Shown here in pieces: positions 12,137 through 21,663 of a stretch of DNA of 64,000 bases. The notes under the pieces were generated by a model. The model saw nothing but the letters and a program-made list of their open reading frames with translations, was not told the DNA's origin and did not search any database. Each line of letters opens with the position of its first letter. Position 1 is the first letter of the stretch. The DNA lies in assembly GCA_010093705.1 (NCBI GenBank), contig MU006121.1, forward strand, positions 1 to 64,000, read 5' to 3'. A program made the position numbers and the translations under genes. The stretch is from Patellaria atrata CBS 101060 (taxonomy: Eukaryota > Ascomycota > Dothideomycetes > Patellariales > Patellariaceae).

Positions 12137-13689
12137 GAGTCATGCGGAAAGAGATACCCCAAAAGCTTGCATTTAGATGGGAGGTTGCTTAATAAATTAA
12201 TATGTGGTTTACTATATAAGGCTGCTCTGCTAAGGAATTACATTTATGCTTGATGATTGGACGACAGATAGGCGGGTTTTCTGTACGACATAGACATCAT
12301 TGGACAATGGGATGGGCTTGTATATTCCTGAATTGATGAGCTTATGAGATCATAGATCTATATATCTGTTCCTAGATTGAGCCTTATCTCAAGCCCTGAA
12401 TTCACAATTTATCGGCGTAATGTGTCTCCTATACTTCATATTATTCACGGTTCCTTTATCTTATGCTTTTCAATAGTAGAATTTTCACCCTCGGGTAAGG
12501 CAACCAAAACAGCATTCACATCCCCTGCCTACATCATCATAACAGAGCTGATGACCCCGGACCCACCAAAAAAATTAAGCACGCTTACTTTATGCCTTGA
12601 AAATACAGCTCGCAACATATCCTTGCAATTGTATTTGCCTTACGCTTCACATGGCGAAAAGCGGTGATGCGGAAGGTGTCAGAGTTATAGGGAGATGTAT
12701 GGTAGCACGACTCGGTGATGGAAAGGGGGACAGGCATCCGAAGTAGTTAATTTACGCCCCTTTTATAGTGTATGGTATAGGGTAGAGATGAAAAGCGTTG
12801 AAAAGTCGTTTGGAGTTGGGGCGAAGCGCATAGGGCTGTGATTCAAGGGCGTTCCGGGAAATAGCACGATTCGGTGGTGAAAAAGGGGATGGACATCTGA
12901 GGTCCCCCGATCAGCATTGTTAATCCCCATTTGGTGGGTTAGAGGGTGGAGTCGAAAGGGCGCTGGAAAATTCATTGAAAGTGAGGGCGGAGGGAGTGGG
13001 GTTTGGAGTTGGGTTCGATGTTGGGGCTGGGGCGGTTGCTGAATTTTCACCCCTTGGATTTGCCTCTCTCTTCTGGGTGGTTGTGAAAAAGTGGAAAGGA
13101 GGTCTGAATAGTGGTATGTAGGAAATTGACTAAATGAAATGATTAAATAACAGTTGAGACATCAGGATGGTCGTGGTTGAAATGGGATTATAGGCGGTGG
13201 AGAAGCTTATGAACGATTAGGTAGAGCTGGAAGAGAAATGAGGAGCTCGAAGCGAACCGGAGACATTACAGATGATTGAATAAGAAGGACGGTTGTAGAA
13301 GAAAGCAGTAGTCTATTGGGTATATTCGATGTTGAAGTAATACTCTGCCAGCATGCCATGGACTCTAGCCGTACCCGTACCCCTGACTAAAAACAGAAAC
13401 CCCACCCAAAGCCATATCCTGATAAGGACAAGAACTAAGAGATGCTTGATAATGAATGATAAACCCAACAAAAAACCCTCAAGTAAAGCATAACAAGGAA
13501 AAGAATCAAAAAAGTCTATCGTGAGTGAATGCCGAACTCCCTAACTCCAGACGCCGAGAGCATATGCTATGCTTAAAGCACTGCTATCATGTTAGTCTTA
13601 TATTTCATAAAGAAATAAACAATATTACATGAGAGTTACTTACAAGACAAATCGAAAGGTAGAATGTGCATAAAGAGGTCTGGGAAGTC
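12137..13689. other. Gene-poor stretch with an imperfect tandem duplication
   Basis: No convincing gene is seen. The stretch holds the 165-base imperfect duplication listed separately and the probable 3' part, including an intron at about 13589-13640, of a minus-strand transcript. Single ORFs of about 95 codons here are low-complexity. Confidence 0.5.
12704..13033. repeat. Imperfect tandem duplication, period about 165 bp
   Basis: The words tagcacgactcggtgatgg (12704) and tagcacgattcggtggtg (12869) head two stretches that stay similar through a G-rich run, an a/gcatc word and a later gggtagag/gggtggag block. The period of 165 is a multiple of three. In one minus-strand frame both units read a related peptide (SDVHPLFHHRIVL and SDACPPFHHRVVL) with a stop between them. 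This may be a decayed coding repeat or chance. Confidence 0.5.
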
Positions 13690-13893
13690 CTAGTTTTTGG
13701 ACGTTCCGGGTTCTCTGGGTTGAGGTTCCGAGGTCATCAACATACTAGTGGGTGGTTAGTTCGGAAGTTCTTTAGATGAAGAGAGGAACTGGAAGAGGTA
13801 GGAAGAGATAGTTTTTGATAATTGTTTTGGGGAAGTGGACCAGGTAAGGGGTGCTTACACCGAGGACGAGAAGATGCGGACGTTGACAGACAT
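13690..13893 (-). CDS. Possible small spliced transcript, product unknown
   Basis: The minus strand carries good splice signals. A donor GTAAGC at 13858 pairs with an acceptor CACTAG ending at 13745, with a CTAAC branch point. A second, downstream intron runs from GTAAGT near 13643 to ATAGCAG near 13588, also with CTAAC. Joining the first pair gives a short reading frame from an ATG at 13893 to a TAG at 13690-13692, ending EPQPREPGTSKN. The frame stays open upstream to an ATG at 14076, which would give about 91 residues rich in Ser. I do not recognise the product. It could equally be a non-coding RNA or the leader of something else. The splice signals are seen; the coding claim is inference. 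Confidence 0.25.
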
Positions 13894-14398
13894 TCTGGTG
13901 AGAATTATTTCGGGAGAGGATATATATGCAAGTCTTTGAGAATTGACGTGATTGTATTGGCAGGGTGGTAATGAAGTGCTGGTTAACGAGGAAAGTTGAA
14001 GAGAGAAAAACTTGCTGTTTTTGCTTGGAATTGAGCTGCTGTTTGAGACTAAAACACATGGAAGAATCACACTCATTTATAAGTTTCGTCCCTCGCAATC
14101 AGGAAAAGTAAAATCCACCTTGTCCCTCCCATCTTGGTGGCTATGGTCATCGTAGTGGGAGCAAGTAATAGTGAGGCAAGTTAAAGATGTCCAGCTCATT
14201 CGCTCAGTGAGTATGACTCTAGAGAGAGAAAGGGTGGCGTAGCAGGTAGAACCTTTTCACCGTCCAAAGAATGCCCCAGGTGCCTAAGTGTTGACCTGAT
14301 GGTAGTTGGGAGTCTCCTATGCTAGATGTCACGATTTCCGGTGAAGCGGCTCTTGTTGCCTTGCCTTGGCGCTTCCCTGACCTAGGCCGAGCGGTCTG
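13894..14398. other. Spacer between the small transcript and the MEMO gene
   Basis: Probably the 5' part of the minus-strand transcript (13894 to about 14100) and the 3' flank of the MEMO gene. Nothing else is seen. Confidence 0.4.
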
Positions 14399-15579
14399 TC
14401 ATAGTAGCGCAAAAGCACTACAGTAACTCACTGAACTGTCTCTTACGCTGACACAATCACTGCTCGTTTCATATCGTATGAACTTGAACCGCCCTTTGCC
14501 CTCTGGGAGTTTGCCCGCCAGTGCCTCAACCGCAGCCATAACCACCCCGATAGGATGTCGCCCACACACAGTGTTTCCCGTCTCTTCCAGTATCCTTAAG
14601 AACGCCTGATGGGAGCTCGACTCTACCGCATCCATGCACCAATGATCAACTTTTGCAATGCTTTCGTGAATTTGCGGGTTGCGCGGAGTCTTGGCGGAGC
14701 TTGCTAGGTTGTAAGCAGGACCTTCCGAGGGAACGTAGTAAGTGTATCGAAACCGGGAACCCCAATGACAAAAGTCGGAGCTAATTATGAAGAGTGAGGT
14801 TGGATCCTCGAGATATTCAGCAAGAATCTCGCCATATCGCTTTTCGGTTGACCTTGACGTGTTCCCAACTAGAATGGGAATCAGGAGTGGGAAGGATGAA
14901 GGGTCAGAGAAGTTACTATGTAAAGTAAGTGGTGAGGAGTAGATTCAAAGAGTGAAAGAGGGCGAGGGAGCGTACTTGGATAACACTTTATAGATATACG
15001 GCAGATGCATCTCAAGGCTGTGTTCTGCCTCGTCGACTGAAAGGCTCATATTGTCAAAGAGCCTCGTCTCGTAGAGCCTGGCGATTGTCTCTTTATCGAT
15101 TTGAAGATTGCCTAGAGGCGTCTCGTATGCGTCGCATTTTGATAGAGCGCATCCACTGAGGTAGTGGTGGTGGGAGGGACCTAGCAGGAAGATACGTTTG
15201 CTATAAGGCCAGGCTGTAAGAACGGCAAGATGGTTTAGGGAGCTTAAGAGAAAGTGGGAGACCTTACGCATTGGAGACATCAAGAGCTTTGTATGCCCAT
15301 GCCGCTGCAGGTCCAGAGTAGGAATATCCAGCGTGCCTGCAATCAATCCATGAGCAAGGGGACAAGAGCTCAGTGTACAGGTACGGCTATCTCCTACGGT
15401 GCGATGATGGCTCTAGCGCCGCTCGGTGGAATATCAAACTCGGGCTCCTTGGAAGAATCCGCTCCTATTCCCTTTGCCTTCGCAGGGACTTGTTGAAGCC
15501 AGTGGTCGAGCTGGACATCAAGCTGGGAGCCATTATCTGTATACCACGACCCCGCATGCGAAGCAGCCCGAGTGGACAT
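14399..15579 (-). CDS. MEMO family protein (Mho1-like)
   Basis: MEMO proteins are conserved from archaea to humans. The fold resembles class III dioxygenases, and human MEMO1 binds a metal and acts in redox and cytoskeletal signalling; the yeast relative is Mho1. Four exons (15579-15398, 15336-15268, 15200-14976, 14915-14399) give 330 residues, slightly above the usual 295-300. Family marks are visible in order: [62 protein letters not shown] and [12 protein letters not shown]. The histidines and the cysteine that match the human metal or active-site residues (H49, H81, C244) are all kept. Splice points were fixed by frame: the third exon must begin at 15200 to read SNAKRIF. Start ATG at 15579. 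It diverges from the cysteine-rich gene at 16326, with about 750 bp between them. Confidence 0.92.
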
Positions 15580-16325
15580 TTGGTAGAGGATAGAAGGCGA
15601 TGGGCGATCAGTGGAAATGGATATTATATGAACGTGTCGATAGATAGATCAAATCCAATTAGTATTGGAAGTGATGGTTGGTACTTCGATATGAAATGCT
15701 TCGGTCTCTGGTGATGGAAACCCAAGGGGAGAGCTCGGATAAGGGGGTTAGGAACTTGTGGGGGGCTTAAATGAGGGGTAGCAACGGAAGGCGGGGGGTT
15801 TTTGGCTCAGTGCCTTAATCAACACACCCGAGCAGCCTACCCGAGCAGCCTATCCGAGCAACCTACCCGAGGGAACACCCGTTAATTCGAAAATCGGGGC
15901 GGGGAGACACTCATTTTCTGGCCTAAAAGAGGCTGTAGAGGGCACATGAAGCAGCATGATAGGGGACATCGCGGACTTGAAGAATGCACAACCGCTGTTC
16001 ATCATGAGCATTATCTCTCGCGCAAAAGACCTAGGAAATCAGCAATAAAAGAGTAAATGAATAGCATCAGAATTACCTTGGTTGGATCAGACGGAAAATT
16101 GAAGTGTGAATTACAAAGTGCTTTTAAATCTTCTGTCGCTTAGTAACAGCCACACCGCGAACCTGGCGCGTCCCAGCTTTAGGTTGGACGTGACGGCAAG
16201 GACCCAGCCATGCCCTTCCTCTTACATTACTATCAATCTGCTTCTCCACATTAAAGACAATATCTTCTGTTTCACTTCCACATCATCTTTAATTACTAGT
16301 ATTTGAGTACTTCAGGTCCGACAAT
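15580..16325. promoter_or_regulatory. Divergent promoter region between MEMO and cysteine-rich gene
   Basis: The two flanking genes are transcribed away from each other, so this 746-bp stretch should hold both promoters. It contains the 13-bp minisatellite at 15826. No gene is seen in it. Confidence 0.6.
15826..15871 (+). repeat. 13-bp minisatellite, about 3.5 copies
   Basis: The unit acccgagcagcct is repeated in tandem: two exact copies, one copy with two changes, then a partial copy. It lies midway between two divergent genes. Confidence 0.9.
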
Positions 16326-16998
16326 ATGAGTCTCAAACGCAAGCGCTCCTCAGATTTCTCTCCATCTTCCACCTCAAGCTTCCCGACATCATCACGCAGC
16401 TCCCAAAGTCCCAGCCCAATCCCACGCGCAACATTCTACACCAACGATGCCCCGCCTCAAACTATCAGCGGTTGGGGTTTTCCTCGATATTCATTACCGT
16501 TGGGAGATATGCTAGGTCTTAGAACGAGGAAGCGATTCAGAGATAATCGGCCTGACATTGAAGTTATCCATCGTATGCGCTTAACTCTACATCTTTTCAC
16601 TACATAACCTCTAATTGAAACCAGAAAATACCCTCGAGAAACTGTACGATGCACAAAAAAGCCAGCCAAACTCGTGTCCTCTCCCGTCGAACGCTGCATT
16701 GCTAGGTGCCGCGCATCATGCGCCACCACAAAAGAGTACACTGCACTCCTTTTGGAATCTCCCGCAAGCTCCCCCCAATCAAAATCACATCACCGCACAA
16801 TTCACGCTCCCAAGTGTCGAAAAAGACCAATGTGAGGATTGTGAGGAGAAACTGTCCATGTCTGAAAATATCGATGTGGCTATGACTGGCGATGACCTCT
16901 TTGAGCGGTGGGCGTGTCAAAGATGTGCTCGTCGTGTTTGTAACATGTGCGCCGTGGTTAATGAGGAGAGGTTGTGTTTGAACTGCACGCGCCACTGA
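16326..16998 (+). CDS. Unknown protein with C-terminal eight-cysteine zinc-binding-like module
   Basis: Two exons (16326-16572 and 16625-16998, intron donor GTATGC, acceptor ACCAG) give 206 residues. The first 50 residues are rich in Ser and Pro. A middle part reads GWGFPRYSLPLGDMLGLRTR. The C-terminal 65 residues hold four CxxC pairs: CEDC, then CQRC, CNMC and CLNC close together. That spacing suggests two zinc sites, in the manner of treble-clef, FYVE or RING modules, though I cannot assign a family. The basic MSLKRKR start could be a nuclear signal. The intron joins in frame at VIHQNTLEKL. I do not recognise the gene by name; similar short proteins may be conserved in Pezizomycotina, which would need a search. 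Confidence 0.75.
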
Positions 16999-18441
16999 GG
17001 TGCTTCGCTGCGTTGTTGATGATAGTAGCTCTTAACGATTAAATGGATTAGTCAGATTAGGTGCATTGGTCACATTGACTGATCAGCTGAATTAGCTGCG
17101 AACTGGGTTGGCTGGAATATCTGGATTGTTGGGAAGAGGAAAATACCCCTGTTACGGAGTTTGGTGCTCATGAAGGTTTCAGTCTTTCAGCTTGAGCAAA
17201 GGAGAGAAATCATAGCATCTCTTTCCTGGCTCATTATGTGTGCTTCAGTCTGCTCTAGCTTGGTAGAACCTCTAAACACATTTTGTTCATGAGTTACAAT
17301 TATTTACGTACGTAACAGAGAAAAGTATCAATCATTCATATGAATATGTCCTCGTCTCGATAGTTCAGAACTAGCTAATTCCTGTTCGTTCTATGAATAT
17401 CAAAATCAACACCGAACCTTCACTCGTTAAACTCATGATCATTATTCAGCTCGCTTTGAAACACTCGTGCGTCAGATTGCCCATATAATCATTACAATTT
17501 GATCCATTTAATTTGGACTCCATTGAGACAAATTTCCCATCAACATCCAAAACCACCGTCCTATACGTAAAATGTTCAAATTCAACTTCAGCTTCCATAC
17601 CGTTTAGACAGATTTGCCACTCCACATTAAAAAGCCAGCAATTCTAGTACAATAGGTATTTTTTGTAAAAGAAAAAAAAGAAAAAAAAAAGAAAAAGAAA
17701 GAAAAAAAAATCCAACTACAGCAGCATACAGACGTGCTGCTCTTCGTCTTCAGTAGCTCATCAGCGCAGTTCTTCCCACAATAGTGAGCCATAGTAATAA
17801 TTTGAGGTATGAAATTCGTCAATCGTGGTGTTGCCGTGCCGCTGGGAACCAGGCAAATCCTTGCGGGTAAATATGTTCAACTCCGTCTCTTCCTCATTAC
17901 ATGTAAGCTCTCTTCATCTTCGTTGGCAGAGTGAAACAGTTCTTTTTTGAAGCCTTTCCTAGCAACGGTCTTTACCCTCTAAATCGGAGCAGGCCGAGAT
18001 TATGCTACCGAGCCAGTGATTTGACGGTTTAAAGTTATGATGTCTAAAATGTCAACAAATAGTGATAATCGGTCGAAACTTTTACTTTAGCTGATTAAGC
18101 TCGGTCTTTTAGCCAGCACAAACAGGCTTCGTAATTCGTTACAAGAATGAAATCGTTTTCTTCTGTCTGCTATCTACAAAGCGGAAGCGCGTCTGATAAC
18201 AGAATCCCATTCCTGTACAGGAAATGACGAGAACGTGGTGCAGTAGCTAGCCACATTTACAGTTGGAGTTAGGGAGCGGTAACCTGCACGAACCGACGAG
18301 GGACCAGTCCGGTTTCTGAGGATGTCGTTTCAATATTGAGAACATGGTAACACGAGTCGTAGGATACGTCAAAGGGACTGTTGGTTCGATCATGTCTCGG
18401 AGGGTTTTGGTGGGTAATACGGATAGCCATTGCGTAACTCA
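16999..18441. other. Intergenic region, convergent 3' flanks
   Basis: It lies between the 3' end of the cysteine-rich gene (+) and the 3' end of the helicase gene (-). I see only a purine tract at 17667-17710 and no convincing gene. Confidence 0.6.
17667..17710 (+). repeat. Purine (A/G) tract
   Basis: About 44 bases consist only of A runs broken by single G residues. Read on the other strand it is a T-rich pyrimidine tract. Confidence 0.9.
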
Positions 18442-21400
18442 TCACTTCTTCCGACTAGGGGCTATGAATGGTTTATTCAAGCTGGAACTCCAACCTTGAA
18501 GGCTCCTGCGTGCGCCTAATGTGCGTTTCTGTGATTGCCGTGCTTGAGTAAGACTAGTCGAGTGAAACATTGCGGCAGGCTTAAGATCACTTTTATAAGA
18601 AGGGTGGGCTACTATGTCCCGATCGTCATCCTGTGGGTCTTTTTGCGCATGGTCGTCGATATCAGTCTCGGGTTTTATGGGTGAGCTAGACAAAAAGACA
18701 TATGCTTTGTGCTCTTCACTGTCTTGTTTGACTTGTATAGGACGGCCTGGGATTATCGTTGAACGAATCTTGTATTCAAACTGTTGCACTAGCAAAGGAT
18801 TTGAATCCGGAAGAAACCCTTGGGCATTTGGAATCTCGTTCAACGGTTTTTGTGGAGGAAAACCTTGCCGGGGTATGAGGTGTTGATCCGCGACTAATGC
18901 TTTTCTACCAAGGGTAGATTGTTCTGAGGGCTTCGGTGTAGTGACAATACCATCTTTGGCATCCCTTGAAATCAAAAAGTTTTTAATGCTTCCTTGATCG
19001 ATTAGCCGCTTAGAGGATGATCTCTTAGTCGCTTTACGAAGCTTTTCTTGCTTTTCATCAACGCTAATTCTGTGTTTTTTTTCTACGTCCATATGTGTAG
19101 ATGATGCTGCTGTTTGCAGTGCCGTTTGTCCAAAATGCGCCTTTGCACTAACGAAATCGATTGGCCTAACAGTAGATGCAATGGAGAACGTTTCAGTGGA
19201 ACTCATCGTAGTCTTCACCATTGTGGTATTGGAAGTGTCCACGCGTTCATATTTGCGGCGCTTGAACGAAGTTTGATGGGAGGGTATGTATGGTGATCCT
19301 TCATCGAAGAAGTTCGTTGTGTATTCTCCCGTAATATGATCTCCACCATGTAGCGGCCATAGATCGTCTTCTGCACGCTCTACGAGCGCTCTACCTTCCT
19401 CCATAGTGGCTTCTAGTGGGCACGGTCTTCGTAGAATCCGTGCAAGGTCTTGCGCAACTGTAAATTTAATCAATGGTCCGCTAGATTCGAAACACTTGCA
19501 CATCCGCTTATGTGATAGAAAAGATGACAAGGTTGCCGTTTCTCCTTTAGAATTCCAGATAGGCCAGCTAAGATACAGAAGAGCTTTTGCTCTAGTCATA
19601 CCGACATAGAGCAATCTCCTCTCCTCATCAGTATCTTCCGATCTGGAGTGTGGAATTGAGCCATTGTAAGTAGCTGGAATAAATACTACGGGCCATTCCA
19701 AACCTTTAGCGGCGTGAATTGTTGAGATAGTGACTTGGCTGAGGGGAGTTTCCGCAGAGTCAGCATGTTGAACTTCTGTTGACAGCGCGACATTAGCCAG
19801 AAATTTTGCAAGTATATCCTCGGGATCCGATAAATCTTGTTGTTGAACTTGGTCGATTTTTGGCAGAGAGTCATCCTCAGTGAGTGTTCCATTCACTATT
19901 GCTGCAGACATATCCGTAGCTTGAGCGACAAGTTCTTCTACGTTAGCCCAGCGCGAGTCAAAGTCTTCGGGATAAGACTTCTTTAGATATTCTTCGAAGC
20001 TCAGTCTCTTTATAATGTGAGTAATGACTTCAACTAACGAGAACGATTGAGTTTCCGAACCCATGAGTTTCTTTTGCGTGGTCAGTATGACATTCGTGAA
20101 AGTGTCAAGCCCTTTATGTGTAGATGCAGATATCTTTGTTGTCGGCTTTCGATTGCCCCTGACGCTCCCAAGGACCATCTCCCATAAGCTCGATTTAGAT
20201 TTTTCAGCTTCTTGCAGCAAACTTTTAACGGTAACATCTCCTATCTTGCGCGACGGCACATTTATGACACGAATCAAAGCATCATTGTGGTCTGGTTGGT
20301 TTACCACTCGAAGATAGTCTAAAATTATCTTTACTTCAACTCGATCGAAAAACCGATGGCCGCCAACCATACGGTAAGGTATCCCAGCTTTTCCAAGTGC
20401 GGATTCAATGTGGCGAGATAGTGATGCTGAGCGAAGAAGAATAGCGAAATCCTCGTGAGTGAGAAGTGAGCCGCCAGTAAGCAACCTTATGCGTTCTATT
20501 TCCTTGACCACCCATTGCGCTTCCACTGCTGCTGTAGGGAGCTGACGAAGAACTGGTCTCTCACCGACGCAATGAGTTGCAAGGAGATTCTTTGCAGGTC
20601 TACTCTCATCTTGCTCAATAACTTGCATCGCCGATTGCAGAATTGATCCAGAAGATCTATAGTTCTCTTCGAGCATCACGACGACTGTGTCGGAGTAGTG
20701 TTTTCGCATCAAACGAAGGTTTTCAATTTCTGCGGATCGAAAGCCATAGATACTTTGGTCCGGATCTCCAACAATAGTTATCCTTTTCCTGTTTTGTGCA
20801 AAGCAGCGCATCAATTCGTATTGAACGTGATTAGTGTCCTGGAATTCATCAATAAGGACGCATTCCACGTTTGAGACGCACTCCGGATAGCGACGAAGGA
20901 GATCCACACAACGAAGGAGCAGGTCATCGTAGTCAAGTAGATTAGAAATCCTTAACAACTCCTCATACTCGGCGTAAATAGTCGCGAATTCTTGGTGCTC
21001 GATAGATTTCTTTGAAGCGGCGTATTCCTCACAGTTTATGCTTCGAGCTTTAAGTGAGGAGATGCGTGAGCGAGCGGGGGACGGTTCAATCGTGAGCTTT
21101 AGACGTTTTATAATACGTTTGATCATGGAAAGGCTGTCTGAGCTGTCTGCGATGCCAAAATCTTTCTTGATACCGATATAATTACCATAAGTGACGAGAA
21201 AACGGCGAGCAACAGAATGGAATGTACCAAGGACCAGCTTGGTTTCATCTCCAGGAGACAGAATAGTTCGTACTCTGTCTTTCATCTCTCGGGCGGCCTT
21301 GATTGTGAAGGTACAGACGATGATATTCGACGGATTGAGACCAACATTAGCGATGAGGTACGCGACGCGTGCAGTGAGGGTTTTGGTCTTTCCTGAACCA

Positions 21401-21486
21401 GGTGGAGCGAGAACCTGGAGAACAGATGCTGGACTGGTGACAGCACTTCTCTGTGCGCCATTGAGCCCAGCTAGCAGTTGATCCAT
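18442..21486 (-). CDS. SRS2: UvrD/Rep-type DNA helicase, Srs2-like
   Basis: A 3'-5' superfamily 1A helicase. Srs2 strips Rad51 from single-stranded DNA and so restrains homologous recombination. One uninterrupted frame gives 1014 residues; yeast Srs2 has 1174. Helicase motifs stand in order: Walker A GSGKT (30-34), the LGTFHSVARR region (86-95), DEFQD (213-217), GDPDQSIYGFRSA (240-252), EENYRSSGSIL (273-283), STIHAAKGLEWPVVF (about 600) and RRLLYVGMTRAKALLYL (about 640). The roughly 330-residue C-terminal tail is low in conservation, with basic stretches, as expected for the Rad51/PCNA/SUMO-contact region. The last residues are NKPFIAPSRKK. The ATG at 21486 sits directly before the Q-motif-like GLNGAQRSAV and is the natural start. 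The bacterial-like gene layout (no intron) is common for this family in fungi. The exact paralogue (Srs2 or a related UvrD helicase) is inferred from size and tail. Confidence 0.9.
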   Translation of the reverse strand: MDQLLAGLNGAQRSAVTSPASVLQVLAPPGSGKTKTLTARVAYLIANVGLNPSNIIVCTFTIKAAREMKDRVRTILSPGDETKLVLGTFHSVARRFLVTYGNYIGIKKDFGIADSSDSLSMIKRIIKRLKLTIEPSPARSRISSLKARSINCEEYAASKKSIEHQEFATIYAEYEELLRISNLLDYDDLLLRCVDLLRRYPECVSNVECVLIDEFQDTNHVQYELMRCFAQNRKRITIVGDPDQSIYGFRSAEIENLRLMRKHYSDTVVVMLEENYRSSGSILQSAMQVIEQDESRPAKNLLATHCVGERPVLRQLPTAAVEAQWVVKEIERIRLLTGGSLLTHEDFAILLRSASLSRHIESALGKAGIPYRMVGGHRFFDRVEVKIILDYLRVVNQPDHNDALIRVINVPSRKIGDVTVKSLLQEAEKSKSSLWEMVLGSVRGNRKPTTKISASTHKGLDTFTNVILTTQKKLMGSETQSFSLVEVITHIIKRLSFEEYLKKSYPEDFDSRWANVEELVAQATDMSAAIVNGTLTEDDSLPKIDQVQQQDLSDPEDILAKFLANVALSTEVQHADSAETPLSQVTISTIHAAKGLEWPVVFIPATYNGSIPHSRSEDTDEERRLLYVGMTRAKALLYLSWPIWNSKGETATLSSFLSHKRMCKCFESSGPLIKFTVAQDLARILRRPCPLEATMEEGRALVERAEDDLWPLHGGDHITGEYTTNFFDEGSPYIPSHQTSFKRRKYERVDTSNTTMVKTTMSSTETFSIASTVRPIDFVSAKAHFGQTALQTAASSTHMDVEKKHRISVDEKQEKLRKATKRSSSKRLIDQGSIKNFLISRDAKDGIVTTPKPSEQSTLGRKALVADQHLIPRQGFPPQKPLNEIPNAQGFLPDSNPLLVQQFEYKIRSTIIPGRPIQVKQDSEEHKAYVFLSSSPIKPETDIDDHAQKDPQDDDRDIVAHPSYKSDLKPAAMFHSTSLTQARQSQKRTLGARRSLQGWSSSLNKPFIAPSRKK

Positions 21487-21663
21487 CGGAGAAAACTGCG
21501 GTATACGACGGCATGAGAAACCTCTGTTACTGAGAAGGAGGACGCGGATTGCCGTGCATTAGACAAACGCGACTAAGGAACAATGCACGTGATAATTTGT
21601 TGGGATTCAGTACAAACAGGCCAAGAGCTCTTTTATCCTTCAGACAACATCTCATAGAGACAC

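Noticed and set aside
12763-13050. 95-codon minus-strand frame rich in Pro and Gln
   Set aside because: It overlaps the imperfect duplication, has no clear start context and no known product. I kept it as a repeat observation and not as a gene.
15201-15213. Alternative MEMO exon start at 15213
   Set aside because: It gives the wrong phase. The acceptor TTATAG ending at 15201 restores [14 protein letters not shown] and whole codons over the gene.
17604-17822. Small minus-strand frame with a run of Phe and Ser
   Set aside because: The Phe run is just the purine tract read on the other strand.
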